Positions 10,478 to 22,318 of a DNA stretch of 64,000 nucleotides are shown piece after piece. Each line of letters starts with the position of its first letter. Within the stretch, counting starts at the first letter, position 1. Position numbers and translations under genes: made by a program. Where the stretch lies: assembly GCA_026214975.1 (NCBI GenBank), contig JAOBSW010001133.1, positions 1-64,000 of the forward strand, written 5' to 3'. A model generated the notes under the pieces. That model was not told where the DNA came from, ran no database searches, and saw only the letters and a list, made by a program, of their open reading frames with translations. Source of the DNA: Gentiana macrophylla. Taxonomy: Eukaryota > Streptophyta > Magnoliopsida > Gentianales > Gentianaceae.

Positions 10478-10585
10478 TATTGTTGATCCGTTAACCAAGG
10501 CTTTGTCACAAGCTAAACATGTGAAACATGTTCACATGTATGGACTTAGGCGTATAGGTGATTGGCTTTAGGCCAAGTGGGAGAT
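10478..10585 (+). pseudogene. Extra copy of the copia RNase H C-terminus and PPT (element G)
   Basis: The translation reads DPLTKALSQAKHVKHVHMY and GLRRIGDWL followed by TAG, then AAGTGGGAGAT. It matches the true internal 3' end at 15600-15701 (DPLTKSLSQAKHEKQVNMYG). It begins TGTTGATCC; the first six bases equal the start of the LTR (TGTTGA), hinting at a microhomology join between LTR start and internal tail. Confidence 0.85.
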
Positions 10586-12431
10586 TGTTGAATAGGTTTC
10601 CTAAACCCAATTGGGTTGGACCGGATCCGACCGGTCAGTCGCCATGATCTATTTAAGTTCATGTAATGACTTTATTATGAGTAATAAAAGCACTTTTGTT
10701 ATTATATACTTTGTTTATTTATTAGACCAATTTGTGATATTGAGTATATGATAACGCCCTTAGTATTAAACTGTGATAGAGAAACCATGATAGTGATTAT
10801 GGTTGATGAGATATTTAATCACTTTCACAAGTTTGATACTTAAATGTCTCTAGGCAGATGTACTGTAAAAAGGGGCTTTGGCAGTGCGTACGGGCTAGCA
10901 CGTATTAGATTTCTTCTGAATTTTAGGGCAGGGATAGATCTCGTCTATCGAATTGTAGAGACACTTGGACTGTACGTGGATGTGTATTAGACAATGTGTG
11001 CGTTAGACTGACCCACTTACGCTGTTAAGTGTTACACTTTGTGACGGTTGTGTAATTATCCTTGGGACCAGAGTCTACATGGCATCACGGTGTGGATTGT
11101 CATGCTTTGACAGAATTGGGTTTCCCCTAACCATGGGGCGATCATGCGGTAGTGATCGGGTATGATAGTGAAGCATGCGGAGTATACATGTTAGGTCGTC
11201 TGGGAATCACGTACCCTAAGAGTAGGAGTGAATATCTGGAAGGGCCTTCTCATAAGGAATGTATAGTTCTCGTGAATCTTTGCAAAGTGGGAGTAAATGA
11301 GTTATTTCGAGAGAGCTTGATATCCAGATTATGGGATACGATCAAGTTACGATCGTATGGATATTACGACAGCGATATGATTCTGTTTACACGCTAACCG
11401 AGCACATGAAAGGTAGTAGTCATTGCGTATTGACTCCTCCGATGATTGGGGGTCACGGACGTGTTGCTAGACGCTATCCATGATCGTTAGAGGTGAAGGG
11501 CAATTTTGTAATTGCGCCTTATGTCTACGACCAACATATTCGGAAGCCTATCGGGTCACACAAATATGAACATCGAGTCGGATTAAAATGTGGTTATAGT
11601 TGATAACCAAATAAGGAAAGTTTTATCTCAGGACTATAAAGGTTATAGTAGTAAATTGATATGATGGTATTTATTTATTATGAATAAATTAAATACAAGA
11701 TATTAATTATATTATTAATTAAAGAATATTCCGGAAGCCAATTTATGGCTAAAGGTGGCGCCATTCATTAGTGTATAAGATACACTTGGATTGTGCAATT
11801 TAATTAATAAGATTACCATAATATTAATATTGAATATTAATTGATTTTGGAAAATTAGATTTATGGTAATAAGATAAATATAGTCAATATAATATATTGA
11901 CAAAATATTGAAATATTTAATATAAGATATTGAGTATTAATGTGATAAATCAATCAAAGATATTTTCCTTATTTTATTAGGAAATGTTTTTCTTTCTCCT
12001 TACTCTACTCAAGACTTGTTCCCCAAGGATTTTTTAGAGGCTTGGGGCGCCACCTACTCTATTTAAAGGAGGGATTGGCTAGCTCTTTTACACACCATTA
12101 TTCCAAGAGCTAATTTTTGTTGAGAAAAATAGGGAGCTACATTGTGAGAGTTTTGTGAGAAGGAAAAGGTCGACCTAGCAGTCGAGTTTTTCTAGTAGCA
12201 ATCCAAGGAGGATTCCGGCATGGCGTTCGTGTGGATAACTAATAGAGGCCGGACGCTTGGATGGCTTAGGCACATCTACTTCTACCGGACGGTCAAAGCT
12301 TTGACCTATATAGATCAGAAAGGTATTATCTTTGTCCTCCTCTTATATGTTTATTGCTTAAACGAAGTCGATCCTTGCATCGGAAATCAAATTTTAATTT
12401 TCCGCTACGCTACTTGTTTGATTTCATAACA
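10586..12431 (+). repeat. Left LTR of element G
   Basis: The LTR begins TGTTGAATAGG after the PPT and ends TTTCATAACA before the PBS (1846 bp). It aligns throughout with 15702-17555, with frequent substitutions. A TATA-like TCTATTTAAAGG lies at about 12057-12068; the right copy has TCTATATAAGGG. The 69-codon frame inside (12220-12429) recurs in the other LTR with changes and is not a gene. Confidence 0.93.
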
Positions 12432-13847
12432 GTGGTATCAGAGACAACATCGAGCTTATGCAATAAGCATTAATGATCGCGTAGTAAATAGATCCAATAG
12501 ATTAATTCATGGTAGATATTAATTACATATTAAGATCCTCGAAAACAAAAAAAAATGTGTCGGCGGCGGCACTGCGACAGTGCTGGGCCGACAGCGGCGG
12601 CGCAGCCCCTTGGCGGCTGGGGTCGGTGGCTGCAACCCCGTTTTGTTTAGTTTTGTGCATCTTGATTTAATATAGTTCATGAATTTAATTCTTGAATTAT
12701 TTATTAATTGAATTATTATTAATTAATTAAAATAGTTAATTAATTAATTGATTGGATGCTATAAAGATGGTAGTAGTTTAAAAGTTAATCTTTTTCATAA
12801 GATGTTATTGTATGGATTAGATTGTAGATATAATTCGATTATATGGACCCCCACTGATCATGGACTCGACCTATAGGATAGATGTGAATGGTTTATTTTT
12901 CTGTTGGATTTTATTGTTGTCCTAGGCTGTTATGAAGAACGTGACCTAGTTTTATTTATGCATTATCCCATTCCCGTAAGCTCCACCCCCCGTCTGCGGC
13001 GGGTGTAAAATTTAATAGTTAGTTTTTATATAATGATGCATTGAAGACAAAGAAGAAAATCCAAAGAAGGAATGAAAAATAAAATATCCATGGAGATGGT
13101 GCATGTCAAACATCCAATGATGGTTGCGGCTACCCTTAGTTGTGACCCGCGGTTTCGTCATATTGTATTCGAAACTGCACTTAGGAAAGGTCCATGATCA
13201 TACCGGTTAATTTATGCATGGAATGTTGTGTATGTTTTACTTTATGCGATATCGTAGTAATATACACATAGTCGATGAGACCGTAATTAAATTTAATTAT
13301 GTGAATTAATTAAAAATTACTCCCAAATTAAAAGACTCAAGTCGAATAGCCCCATATTATATTGACGGTGAAGATCCCTTGTTCGGATCCAATTCATCAG
13401 ACACCGCTGGGGTTGACATACCTCAGGTATATCGTTATTATTGAGATATGATCATATGAGATCTTGCGAATATTGGGGTTAAGAATTGACTAAGATTTCC
13501 TCGACCACTTGCCACAGTGGGTCGTTTGAATTTTAGAGGCAAGTGTTTGACAAAATTCAGAAGATGAAAGATTGTCAAAGAGTGGACTAGTCAAACAACA
13601 AGATTCGTATAAGATAGGATTGGCAAAGTGTTGCCTACCTATTGTGCCATTTTCGGCCCACCAGCCACAGCAGGGGGTCGTGATGGTTCAACGGGATCTT
13701 GTCCACTAAAGGAAATAAAAAATTTCTTGAAAGTCAATAGGTAGTAGTTGGCTAGTGGGTGCAAAACCTTATATAATTTTAAAGTGCAAATTTCAGGTTT
13801 GTATGCAAGAACTTTTACTTGTTCTGTCTTTATTTATTTGTTGTAGA
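12432..13847 (+). other. Long untranslated leader of element G
   Basis: About 1.4 kb separates the PBS from the gag start, with no credible ORF. It holds a sharp GC-rich island at about 12560-12645 (CGGCGGCGGCACTGCGACAG, then GGCGGCGCAGCCCC) inside AT-rich DNA. That island could fold into a stable hairpin. Two related boxes follow, CCACAGTGGGTCG near 13510 and CCACAGCAGGGGGTCG near 13668. Confidence 0.6.
12433..12443 (+). promoter_or_regulatory. PBS, initiator tRNA-Met, element G
   Basis: TGGTATCAGAG begins 1 bp after the LTR end. It is the classic copia PBS, complementary to the 3' end of plant initiator tRNA-Met. Confidence 0.9.
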
Positions 13848-14716
13848 ATGTCGAACAAATTGAACCTTCGTTTTATCATTAAAACAAACTTGACGAAACC
13901 AACTTTATGGACTGGGAAAAGATTGGCTATGTCTTGGACGAACCCATACTGCAAAAGCCAGCAGAGGGCGCGGCCGCAGATGCTATCGAGAAGTACAACA
14001 AGCACTGTTCTGACAGTAATGATGCTACATGTATCATGCTTGCTTCCATGACACCTAAATTTCAGAAACAGCATGTGTCCATGGACGCCTACTCAATCAT
14101 GGTTCACTTGAAGGAGCTCTATGCTTCTCAGTCTCGCACTGAAAGGTACGAGGTCTCGAAGGCCCCGTTTGGTTGTAAGATGGTGGCCGGGACTGGTATA
14201 GGGTCGCACGTGCTAAAAATGATCGGGTATATAGAGAGGCTTGAGAAGCTTGGCCACAAGTTGGAGCACGAGTTAACTATTGACTTAATCTTGCAATCTC
14301 TACCTGATTCATACTCATATTTTGTGATGAACTATCACATTAACAAGATAGTTTCCTCCCTTGCGGAGTTATTGAACATGTTGAAAAATGCTGAGGGCAC
14401 TGTGCAGAAGGGCAAGCAAGTATTGCTCGTCACCTCTTCTAAGGGAAAAGGAAAGGCCCCCAAGAAGGTGAAAGCTGCCCCTAAGCCAACGCCTAAGATA
14501 GCTAAAGACAAGTCGAGTGATGCTTGCTTCCATTGCGGTGAGACTGGTCTTTGGAGGCGCAACTGCAAGGCTTTCTTCAGCACGAAGAAGAGGCATACAG
14601 ATGCTTTGACTTCAGGTATGTTTATGATTGAGATCAATGTTGCTTCTTTTAAGTCTAACCACTGGGTATTAGATACTGGCTGTGGTTTCATATTTGTACG
14701 AATATGCAGGCACTGA
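13848..14716 (+). pseudogene. Copia Gag with degenerate zinc knuckle (element G)
   Basis: The start at 13848 gives MSNKLNLRF, the usual copia Gag beginning (compare MSNLNLRSIL). A short deletion and frameshift near 13905 moves to the frame that continues YVLDEPILQKP, KYNKHCSDSNDATCIMLASM, YASQSRTERYEV and IGYIERLEKLGHKLEHE, the UBN2-type Gag core. The C-terminal knuckle is CFHCGETGLWRRNC, with Leu in place of the metal-binding His (expected CX2CX4HX4C). A basic segment (KGKGKAPKKVKAAPK) precedes it. The frame then runs into protease (WVLDTGCG) and ends at 14716. Gag would package element RNA; this copy is defective. Confidence 0.88.
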
Positions 14717-15687
14717 GAAGGACTAGAGATCTAAAGAAATGAGAGGTGGACCTACGTGTTGGTAATGGATCAAGTGTTGCTGCATTAGCCATAGGAGTTT
14801 ATTTTCTTTCGTTTCCTAGTGGGCTAGTACTAGAGCTTAATAACAGTTATTTTGTTCCCGCTCTTACGAAGAGCATTATTTCCATTTCCGCATTAGATGT
14901 TGAAGGATTTTCCTTTATGTTTGAGAATAAATGTTGTTCTTTTCCACGTGATGGAATGTTTTATGGTACTGGCATACTTAGAAATGTTCTCTACATATTA
15001 GATGTGAACATTGACGTGCTTAATATAAACAACAAGAAATCCAAAACAAGTGACTTGAATGAATCCTACCTATGGCATTGTCGACTTGGCCATATAAATA
15101 AGAATCGCATTTCCAATCGTTTGATACATGTGACGCTTGTTCACTTGGCAAGATGACAAAGTCACCTTTTGGTGGCAAAGGGATAGATCCAATGAATTGC
15201 TTGAGCTAAGACATAGCGATGTTTGCGGCCCAATATCAATTCATGCCAAAGGTGGATACTCTTACTTTATCACCTTCACAGATGACCATTCTCGCTATGG
15301 TTATGCATTCTTAATGAAGTATAAGTCCGAGGCCTTTGAAAAGTTCAAGGAATTCAGAAGTGAAGTTGAGAAACAACTGTGTAAAGAGATTAAAACACTT
15401 TGATCTGATCGAGGTGGTGAATACCTAGATGGAGAGTTTCAAGATTACTTAAAGGAGAATGGGATTCTACCTGAATGGACCTTTCCCGGGAAGCCACAGA
15501 TGAATGGCGTATCGGAGAGAAGGAACCGCACCTTGTTAGAGAGATAGTTGATAGAGAAGATGTAAAGATAGAGAAAGTCCACACGGATGATAATATAGCT
15601 GATCCATTAACCAAGTCTTTGTCGCAAGCTAAACATGAGAAACAAGTTAACATGTATGGGCTTAGGCATATGGGTTATTGGCTTTAG
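14640..15687 (+). pseudogene. Copia pol remnant: protease, integrase, RNase H end; RT deleted (element G)
   Basis: The pieces in order are as follows. The protease active site WVLDTG is at about 14660. The GAG-pre-integrase motif YLWHCRLGHINKNRI is at about 15070. The integrase core has LLELRHSDVCGPIS (first Asp), DRGGEY (second Asp, after an in-frame stop at 15401-15403) and PQMNGVSERRNRTLL (catalytic Glu). Directly after this Glu block the sequence jumps to HTDDNIADPLTKSLSQAKHE, the end of RNase H. RT and nearly all RNase H, more than 1.5 kb, have therefore been deleted. Three frames are needed to read it. Confidence 0.88.
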
Positions 15688-15690
15688 GCC

Positions 15691-15701
15691 AAGTGGGAGA
15701 T
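15691..15701 (+). promoter_or_regulatory. Polypurine tract of element G
   Basis: AAGTGGGAGAT precedes the right LTR. The identical tract precedes the left LTR at 10574-10585 because of the duplicated tail. Confidence 0.85.
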
Positions 15702-17555
15702 TGTTGAATTGGTGTCCTAAACCCAATCGGGTGGGACCGGATCCGACCGGGTCGGGTCAGCTACAGTCTCTTTAAGTTCATGTAATGACTTTATTATGAG
15801 TAATAAAAGAACTTTTGTTATTATATACTTTGTTTATTTATTAGACCAATTTGTGATATTGAGTATATGATAACGCCCTTAGTATTAAACTGTGACAGAG
15901 AAACCATGATAGTGATTATGGTTGATGAGATCGCTAATCACTTTAACAAGTTTGATACTTAAATGTCTCTAGGCTGATGTACTGTGAAAAGAAGCTTTGA
16001 CAAAGGCGCATGTAAAGCTAGCACGTATTTGATGTCTTCTGTCTTTAAGGGCAGGGATAGATCTCGTCTATCGAATTGTAGAGACACTTGGACTGTACGT
16101 GGACGTGTATTAGAGAATGCGTATGTTAGACTGACCCACTTAGACTGTTAACTGTTACAATATTTGACGGTTGTGTAATTATCCTTAGGACTGGAGTCTA
16201 CATGGCATCACGGTGTGGATTTTCATGCTTTGACACTATTGAGGTTTCCCCTAACCATATGGCGATCATGAGGTAGTGATCGGGTATGATACTGAAGCAT
16301 GCGGAGTATACATGTTAGGTCGTCTGGGAATCGCGTACCCTAAGAGTAGGAGTGAATATCCGGAAGGGCCTTCTCATAAGGAATGTCTAGTTGTCATGAA
16401 TCTTTGCAAAGGGGGAGTAAATGTGTTATTCCGAGAGAGCTTGATATGCAGATTATGGGATACGATCAAGTTACGATTTATATGCATATTACGATAGCGA
16501 TAGGATTCTATTTACATGCTAACCGAGCACATGAAAAGTAGTAGTCATTGCGTATTGACTCTTCCAATGATTGGGGGTCACGGACGTGTTGCTAAATGCT
16601 ATCCATGATCGTTAGAGGTGAAGGGCAATTTTGTAATTGTTCCTTATGTCTATGGCCAACATATTCAGAAGCCTATCGGGTCACACACATATGAACATCA
16701 AGTCAGATTAAAATGTGGTTATAGTTGATAACCAAATAAGGAAACTTTTATCTCAGGACTATAAAGGTTATAGTAGTAAATTGATATGATGGTATTTATT
16801 TATTATGAATAAATTAAATACAAGATATTAATTATATTATTAATTAAAGAATATTCCAAAGCAAATTTTTGGCTAAAGGTGGCGCCATTCAGTAGTGTAT
16901 AAGATACACTTGGATTGTGCAATTTAATTAATAAGATTACCATAATATTAATATTGGATATTAACTGATTTTGGAAAAATAGATTTATGGTAATAAGATA
17001 AATATAGTCAATATAAGATATTGACAAAAAATTGGAAATATTTAATATAAGATATTGAGTATTAATGAGATAAATCAATCAAAGATATTTTCCTTATTTT
17101 ATTAGGAAACGATTTTCTTTCCCCTTACTCTACTCAAGACTTGTTCCCCAAGGATTTTTTAGAGGCTTGGGGAGCCACCTACTCTATATAAGGGAGGGTT
17201 GGCTAGCTCTTTTACACACCATTATTCCAAGAGCTAATTGTTGTTGAGAAAAATAGAGAGCTACTTTGTGAGAGTTTTGTGAGAAGGAAATGGTCGACCT
17301 AGCAGTCGAGTTTTTCTAGTAGCAATCCAGGGAGGATTCCGGCAAGGCGTTCGTGTGGATAACTGATAGAGGCCGGACGCTTGGACGGCTTAGGCGCATC
17401 TACTTCTACTGGACGGTCAAAGCTTTGATCTATTTAGATCAGAAAGGTATTATCTTTGTCCTCCTCTTATATGTTTGTTGCTTAAACGAAGTCGATCCTT
17501 GGATCAGAAATCATATTTTAATTTTTCGCTGCGCTACTCGTTTGATTTCCTAACA
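15702..17555 (+). repeat. Right LTR of element G
   Basis: The LTR runs from TGTTGAATTGG to TTTCCTAACA (1854 bp), followed by the target duplication AAGAG. A TATA box CTATATAAGG lies near 17183. The LTR pair shows many scattered substitutions and small indels, so the insertion is not recent. Confidence 0.93.
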
Positions 17556-17560
17556 AAGAG
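17556..17560 (+). repeat. Right target-site duplication of element G (AAGAG)
   Basis: AAGAG is followed by ACCGACCTTGTA, the continuation of the Athila RT frame interrupted at 10477. Confidence 0.8.
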
Positions 17561-18290
17561 ACCGACCTTGTACTTAACTAGGAAAAATGTCATTTCATGG
17601 TCACAGGAGGTATAGTGTTGGGTCATAAGATCTCAAAGAAAGGAATGGTGGTTGATAAGTCAAAAATAATGGTAATAGAGAAGATGCCCCCTACAACAAA
17701 CTTAATGACATTCCGAGCCTTTCTTGGCCACGCAGGCTTCTACAGGATGTTTATTAAGGATTTCTATAAGGTTTGTAGACCTTTGACGGATCTACTTGCA
17801 AATGATGTGACTTTTGTATTTGGAGAGGAGTGAAAGAATGCATTCAACACATTGAATAAAATGATTGTAACCGCCAAAATTTTGGTGACCCCAGATTGGA
17901 ACAAACATTTTGAGCTTATGTGTGATGCAAGTGACATGGCAGTTGAAGCAGCCCTAGGACAAAGGGAGGTTAAAATATTTAAGCCTATCTATTATGCCAG
18001 TCATACCCTCAACAGTTCCCAAAGGAATTATGCGACTACGGAGAAGGAACTCCTAGTTGTTAACTTTGCATTTGACAAATTTCGACCATATCTGATAGGA
18101 TCGAAAGTCACTGTATTCACTGACCACGCAGCTCTGAAATACCTTCTAACCAAGAAATACTTCAAGCCAAGATTGTTAAGATGGATTCTACTCTTACAAG
18201 AGTTTGATGTCGTGATCAAAGTAAAAGGGGATCTGAGAACCAGGTGGTTGATCACCTGTCAAGATAAACTCTGCTAGAAAAGAAGCAAGC
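17561..18290 (+). pseudogene. Athila RT C-terminus and RNase H (element H)
   Basis: The frame resumes TDLVLN, stop (TAG where Trp is usual), EKCHFMVTGGIVLGHKIS, FRAFLGHAGFYRMFIKDF (RT thumb). A TGA at 17831 follows, then RNase [17 protein letters not shown] (Asp), TTEKELLVV (Glu) and [12 protein letters not shown] (Asp). All visible RNase H catalytic acids are retained. Near 18230 a frameshift leads into [12 protein letters not shown], the RNase H end. RNase H would remove RNA from the RNA-DNA hybrid during cDNA synthesis. Confidence 0.9.
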
Positions 18291-19693
18291 GACTGGGATC
18301 AGGGAAAGCTTTCCGGATGAACAACTTTTTGCCATCTCAGTAGTAGCTCCAGTCGAATCTCACCCCCATAGAAATACATCAAGGGTGGGCAAGGTATACA
18401 CTTGGTTTGCTAACATTGTAAATTATCTAGCACGAAGGTACCTGCCACTGGAATTCATGAATGCCGATAAAAAGAAGTTCTTTACAGATCTAAAGCATTA
18501 TTATTGGCAAGATCCCAGCCTATACATGATGTGCCCTGATACCATTCTTAGGAGATGCGTCCATGATGACGAGATTCCAAGTATTCTGAGCCAATGTCAT
18601 TACGGAGAAGTGGGAGGTCAGTATGGGCCTAACAAGACAGCAGCAAAGGTACTGCAGTATGAACTCTATTGGCCGACAATTCATAAATCTCCTTATGAGT
18701 TGACAAGAGCCTGTCATTCCTTTCAAATGACTGGTAACATTTATAAGAGGAATGAGATGCCACTGGATAGAATTTTAGAAGTGGAGTTATTCGACGTGTG
18801 GGGAATTGATTTTGTTGGGCCTTTCACATCGTCAAAATCAAATAGTTACATCCTGGTAGTAGTTGATTATGTTTCCAAATGGGTGGAGGCAGTGGCCTCA
18901 CCTACTAATGATGCCATGGTTGTCCTGAGATTTCTTAAGAAGAATATTTTGACGAGGTCTGGAGTGCCCAGAGCCATAATTAGTGAAGGAGGGATCCATT
19001 TCTGTAATAGGTTGTTTGAGCAATTGGTGTTGACATTTGGGTTAAGACATAAGACTGCAGTAGCATATCACCCCCAGACAAGTGGACAAGTGGAGGTAAT
19101 GAACAAAGAGATAAAAAGGATCTTAGAGAAGACTGTGAATACCACGAGGAAGGATTGGTCTTTTAAATTAGATGACGCTCTTTGGGTGTACATAACTGCT
19201 TATAGGACCACAATTGGATGTCACTGTATATGATCGTGTTTGGAAAAGCATGTCATTTACCGGTAGAACTCGAGCTCCGAGCCTTATGGGCTACGAGGTT
19301 CCTGAACATGGATGAAAGTTTAGCCGGTGATAAGAGATTATTAGAATTAGATAATTTGGAGGTGTTTAGACTTCAAGCGTATGAGAATGCAAAGATTTAC
19401 AAGGAAAGAATTAAGCGCATGCACGATAAAAAGATTCTCATCTGCACGTTTCAAGTTGGTGATAAGGTGCTTGTATATAATTCGCATGCTCGTTTTTTCT
19501 GGGGGAAGTCAAGTCTAGATGGTTTGGACCATGTAGTAGTCACAAAAGTGTTCAATTCAGTGCGTGTGAATTCGAGAACGAAGACTATGGGAAGACTTTC
19601 AAAGTAAATGGCCATAGGCTGAAGCATTACCTAGAGCGCAAATATGACCCTGAATTGGAAGTCTTTATGTTGGACGATCCAGTATACGAATAA
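18291..19693 (+). pseudogene. Athila integrase (element H)
   Basis: Positions 18385-19233 read [20 protein letters not shown], then a degenerate zinc-binding part: CHSFQM stands where CDRCQR is usual, so a metal ligand is lost. The core follows with [13 protein letters not shown] (first Asp), [12 protein letters not shown] (Glu replacing the second Asp) and [19 protein letters not shown] (Glu). A frameshift near 19230 leads to FGKACHLPVELE, RLQAYENAKIYKERIKRMHD and the terminal HRLKHYLE. The frame stops at 19691-19693. Changes at a zinc ligand and a catalytic Asp make it inactive. Confidence 0.9.
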
Positions 19694-21197
19694 AGGATCC
19701 CTATTAGTATAGTCGAGCTGGCGACAATAAATTCAGAACTATTTCTAAACCTTTATTTACTATTTTTGTTTAGTTTGAGTCAATAAAGTAGCATGACAAT
19801 CGCAATGTTTGTTTCATCACATATATCTTTGGTTCTCTGCCTAGAGATATATGTGGTTTTTTTCCTTCACGATTCTCATGTGATACCCTCATAAAAGTTT
19901 TCATGTCTTGCTTAGTTCCATAAAGCATAAAGTGGCTTTAATTGTTTTTACGCATTCCTGAGGTATGTACAATTACCGCCACCTTATTTTCTTATTGCCC
20001 TTCGCATGTTACTCACAGTTTTCGGAAGTATTTTGGAATGCAGTTAAATACTTGGAATATGTATGACCCAGGAGCTAATGATTATGCTCCATGATTCACT
20101 ATTTGACTCAGCCGACCAAATCCAGAGCTAAGTACCTTTTCTATTTTTAGTTTTATTATTAGTCATTGAGGACAATGCCTATAACATGTGAGGGGTAGTA
20201 AGCGGTCTTAGCTTCAGAATTGAAATTTTTGAATATTTTAACACGGTTTTTAGCTTGCCTATTGAACATTCGACACATTGAAGTAATGAATGAAAGTGGC
20301 AAGCTCGGCTCAAATCCGAGAACGCGATTCAGAGAAATAAAAGCAGACAGCATTCAGATAACACCTAAAGCGAGATTTGCAGGCATACATTCCACATCTT
20401 TCATAAACTCAATGAAGAATGGCTCAAAGGGAGGCCAGAGTCCACTTATCATAGATTCAAAGTGGACCAGAATTAGATTGCGGTTGTCCTAAAAACCGAC
20501 ATGATTCAGGTTGTCCTCCAGTAAATAGAACCGGTAATCCTCATGGCCCACCAGGTAACGGCACTTACATCAAAGTGCCTTTGTTGGGCATTTTCCCGCA
20601 CCCTCGGCCTGCTGGACCACAAGGCCATATTCTACATGCTTGACCTGCTCGACCTCCGAATCGGGCTCAATTTCCATAGGGTGAGCCATAGAACCACTAT
20701 GGCTCGCCTGACTTCCTCAGTTATCCGACATCGCCTGCAAAAGACAGCGAGGTGGGTGTTAAGTCACTTATGCACAAAGGTCAAGCTTGGATAGACAGAT
20801 CCCGTCATCCTGACATCTCACTCCACTTCCACTGGAAGGACAAGCTAGCTACCATAATTCGATTCAGAAAGGCATATAGACCATCGCAGAAGAGACTATC
20901 CTCCCCACTGGAACTCACGCTCCTCTGACATAAAACGACCAGATTAACTACAAACGAAGCATGCAAGCATCTAACCCAAAGATTGCACGGATAAAGGCAA
21001 AGAAATATGCAAACAATAAATGCCAAAGAAGAAGCTTTCACATGGCAATAACCGACAAAACGAAAGAAAACAAGCATTCAACCCCAAATTGGTACGACAC
21101 TCAAATGTGTTCTTCAACGATACCTACAAAATCAAGCATAAACAAGAAACATAAAAAGAAACGACACATTATGGAAGCGAAATAGAAACCTTGGCAA
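19694..21197 (+). other. Non-coding 3' region of Athila H and unresolved host sequence
   Basis: Up to about 20490 this looks like an Athila post-integrase spacer. It includes CATTGAGGACAATGCC followed by a GTGAGGGGTAG purine run (20163-20200), the same module seen in elements A, F and C. From 20490 to 21197 I recognise no domain. This segment is continuous with 29634 onward once element F is removed (GGGAT then TTACTTT), so its last part probably belongs to the left side of the Tat element T or its flank. The short ORFs here are not credible. Confidence 0.5.
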
Positions 21198-21202
21198 GGG
21201 AT
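21198..21202 (+). repeat. Left target-site duplication of element F (GGGAT)
   Basis: GGGAT directly precedes TGATCGGCT and recurs at 29629-29633 directly after the right LTR. Confidence 0.93.
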
Positions 21203-22256
21203 TGATCGGCTAAAACTGGGTGTCCAATCTTACCGGCAGTGTACCGGGTCAATTGTAGTCTAGTAAGTGGTCAAGGTCGTATCCCACAAGGATTGTGAGG
21301 TTGAACACCAAAAAGCTATTATTATCTTGATCTAAGTCGCAAATTAACAATAAGGTAAATTTATCTAAAATCTACTACTACAAAGGGTAATAAAATTATA
21401 AAAAGCCTAGCCAAGACAATGCATTGATCAAATATATCTCTACTAGTATCATGGGAATGAACTACCTACCAACCTTCCGTTAGTGTTCATGTGTGTGTTA
21501 CCGGTGCACTCCTAATGCTAACAATTTCCCCTCATACGAGTGCACGAAATTGTTCTATGCCTCCTCCTTGGTAAAACCTCAATTAAACCTAATGATTTGA
21601 CATGATAATCTCTCGAGTACAAATAATCTTCCCCGGATAAGAAAGAGGGTTCCGTTTGTCAGACGGCCAATTTTACCTTCCGGTTTTCCTATTCCTTCTC
21701 CCACACCTAATATCTCCGTTCGGTCTCAACTAAGTGTGTGTGTGCTAGTGTTAGATGATCAATCCAACACCAACAAGCAATACAGTGAAAATAGGAAGAG
21801 ATAACAACAACACAAAAAGCTATGAAATACATGAATTAACATTCCCAATCAACATAATAGAGATTAATAATTATCACAACAACATCATCTTGGCTAGTTA
21901 CAAATTTAGCTACTCATTACTACAATTACTAATACATTGAAATTAGTATTCATAGCAATAAGATTATCAAAACAAAAATAAAACTAGAATGTTACCGATT
22001 ACAACCGTTGAATTTCAAAGGAAAAGCTTCAATCATCTTCGTAGAGCATTCATGGAGTCGACTGATTTTCGTGTTGAGCTTTATCCAATTAACTACCCCA
22101 ACCGGTTGAGTTAACATTCAAAGAAATAATTTTGAGATGAAAATAGCTAAATATTGTAACTAATTTTCGGCTCTAAGAGCCTTTGAGAGATGTTGCCTGC
22201 AAGAGGAAATAAAAATAAAGGAGAAGATATCTCCCTTTTTCCCTCTTTTGATTGTG

Positions 22257-22265
22257 TATATATAG
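22257..22265 (-). promoter_or_regulatory. TATA box of LTR F
   Basis: The minus strand reads CTATATATACAC. The right LTR has one more TA unit near 29085. Confidence 0.65.
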
Positions 22266-22318
22266 AAGAATTTGCCTCTGATCATGAATAGTATATGGGA
22301 ATAATTAAAGGGCCCCAT

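Larger units (their letters stand above)
10478..17555 (+). mobile_element. Element G: Ty1/copia element with tail-LTR-internal-LTR structure
   Basis: Two LTRs (10586-12431 and 15702-17555) flank a reduced internal region with gag, part of integrase and the last RNase H codons. RT is deleted. A second copy of the 3' internal tail (10485-10585) stands to the left of the first LTR, where only host sequence is expected. The whole block is flanked by AAGAG within the Athila RT gene. The simplest inference is a tandem LTR-int-LTR-int-LTR array from which most of the first unit was deleted. The copia lineage is not assigned. Confidence 0.85.
9766..20490 (+). mobile_element. Element H: Athila-lineage Ty3/gypsy polymerase, split by element G
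   Basis: RT, RNase H and integrase occur in the gypsy order on the plus strand. Their sequences are typical of Athila (EISPSVCMYKI, QRRLTPPFQDVV, SDSEWVSPIHVVP-like, [26 protein letters not shown]). The 5' LTR, gag and protease are missing to the left of B1, and the 3' LTR is not recognised. A copia element (10478-17555) splits RT; the frame resumes exactly when it is removed. The right limit is set approximately, where the Athila-type 3' non-coding sequence ceases to be recognisable. Confidence 0.85.

Noticed and set aside
11152..11397. 81-codon frame (and 73-codon relative at 16276-16497)
   Set aside because: U3 sequence of LTR G, changed and shortened in the second copy; not a gene.
12220..12429. 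69-codon frame in LTR G, with a 66-codon relative at 17353-17553
   Set aside because: It lies wholly inside both LTR copies, diverges without codon bias between them, and has no known domain. It is LTR sequence.
14335..14691. 118-codon minus frame opposite copia gag
   Set aside because: Shadow of the gag frame; no domain.
20543..20794. 83-codon plus frame in the unresolved stretch right of Athila H
   Set aside because: No recognisable motif and no support from composition; left as unresolved non-coding DNA.
21755..21940. 61-codon frame identical at 28582-28767
   Set aside because: The identity only reflects the LTR pair of element F; Asn/Ile-rich composition is that of AT-rich DNA.
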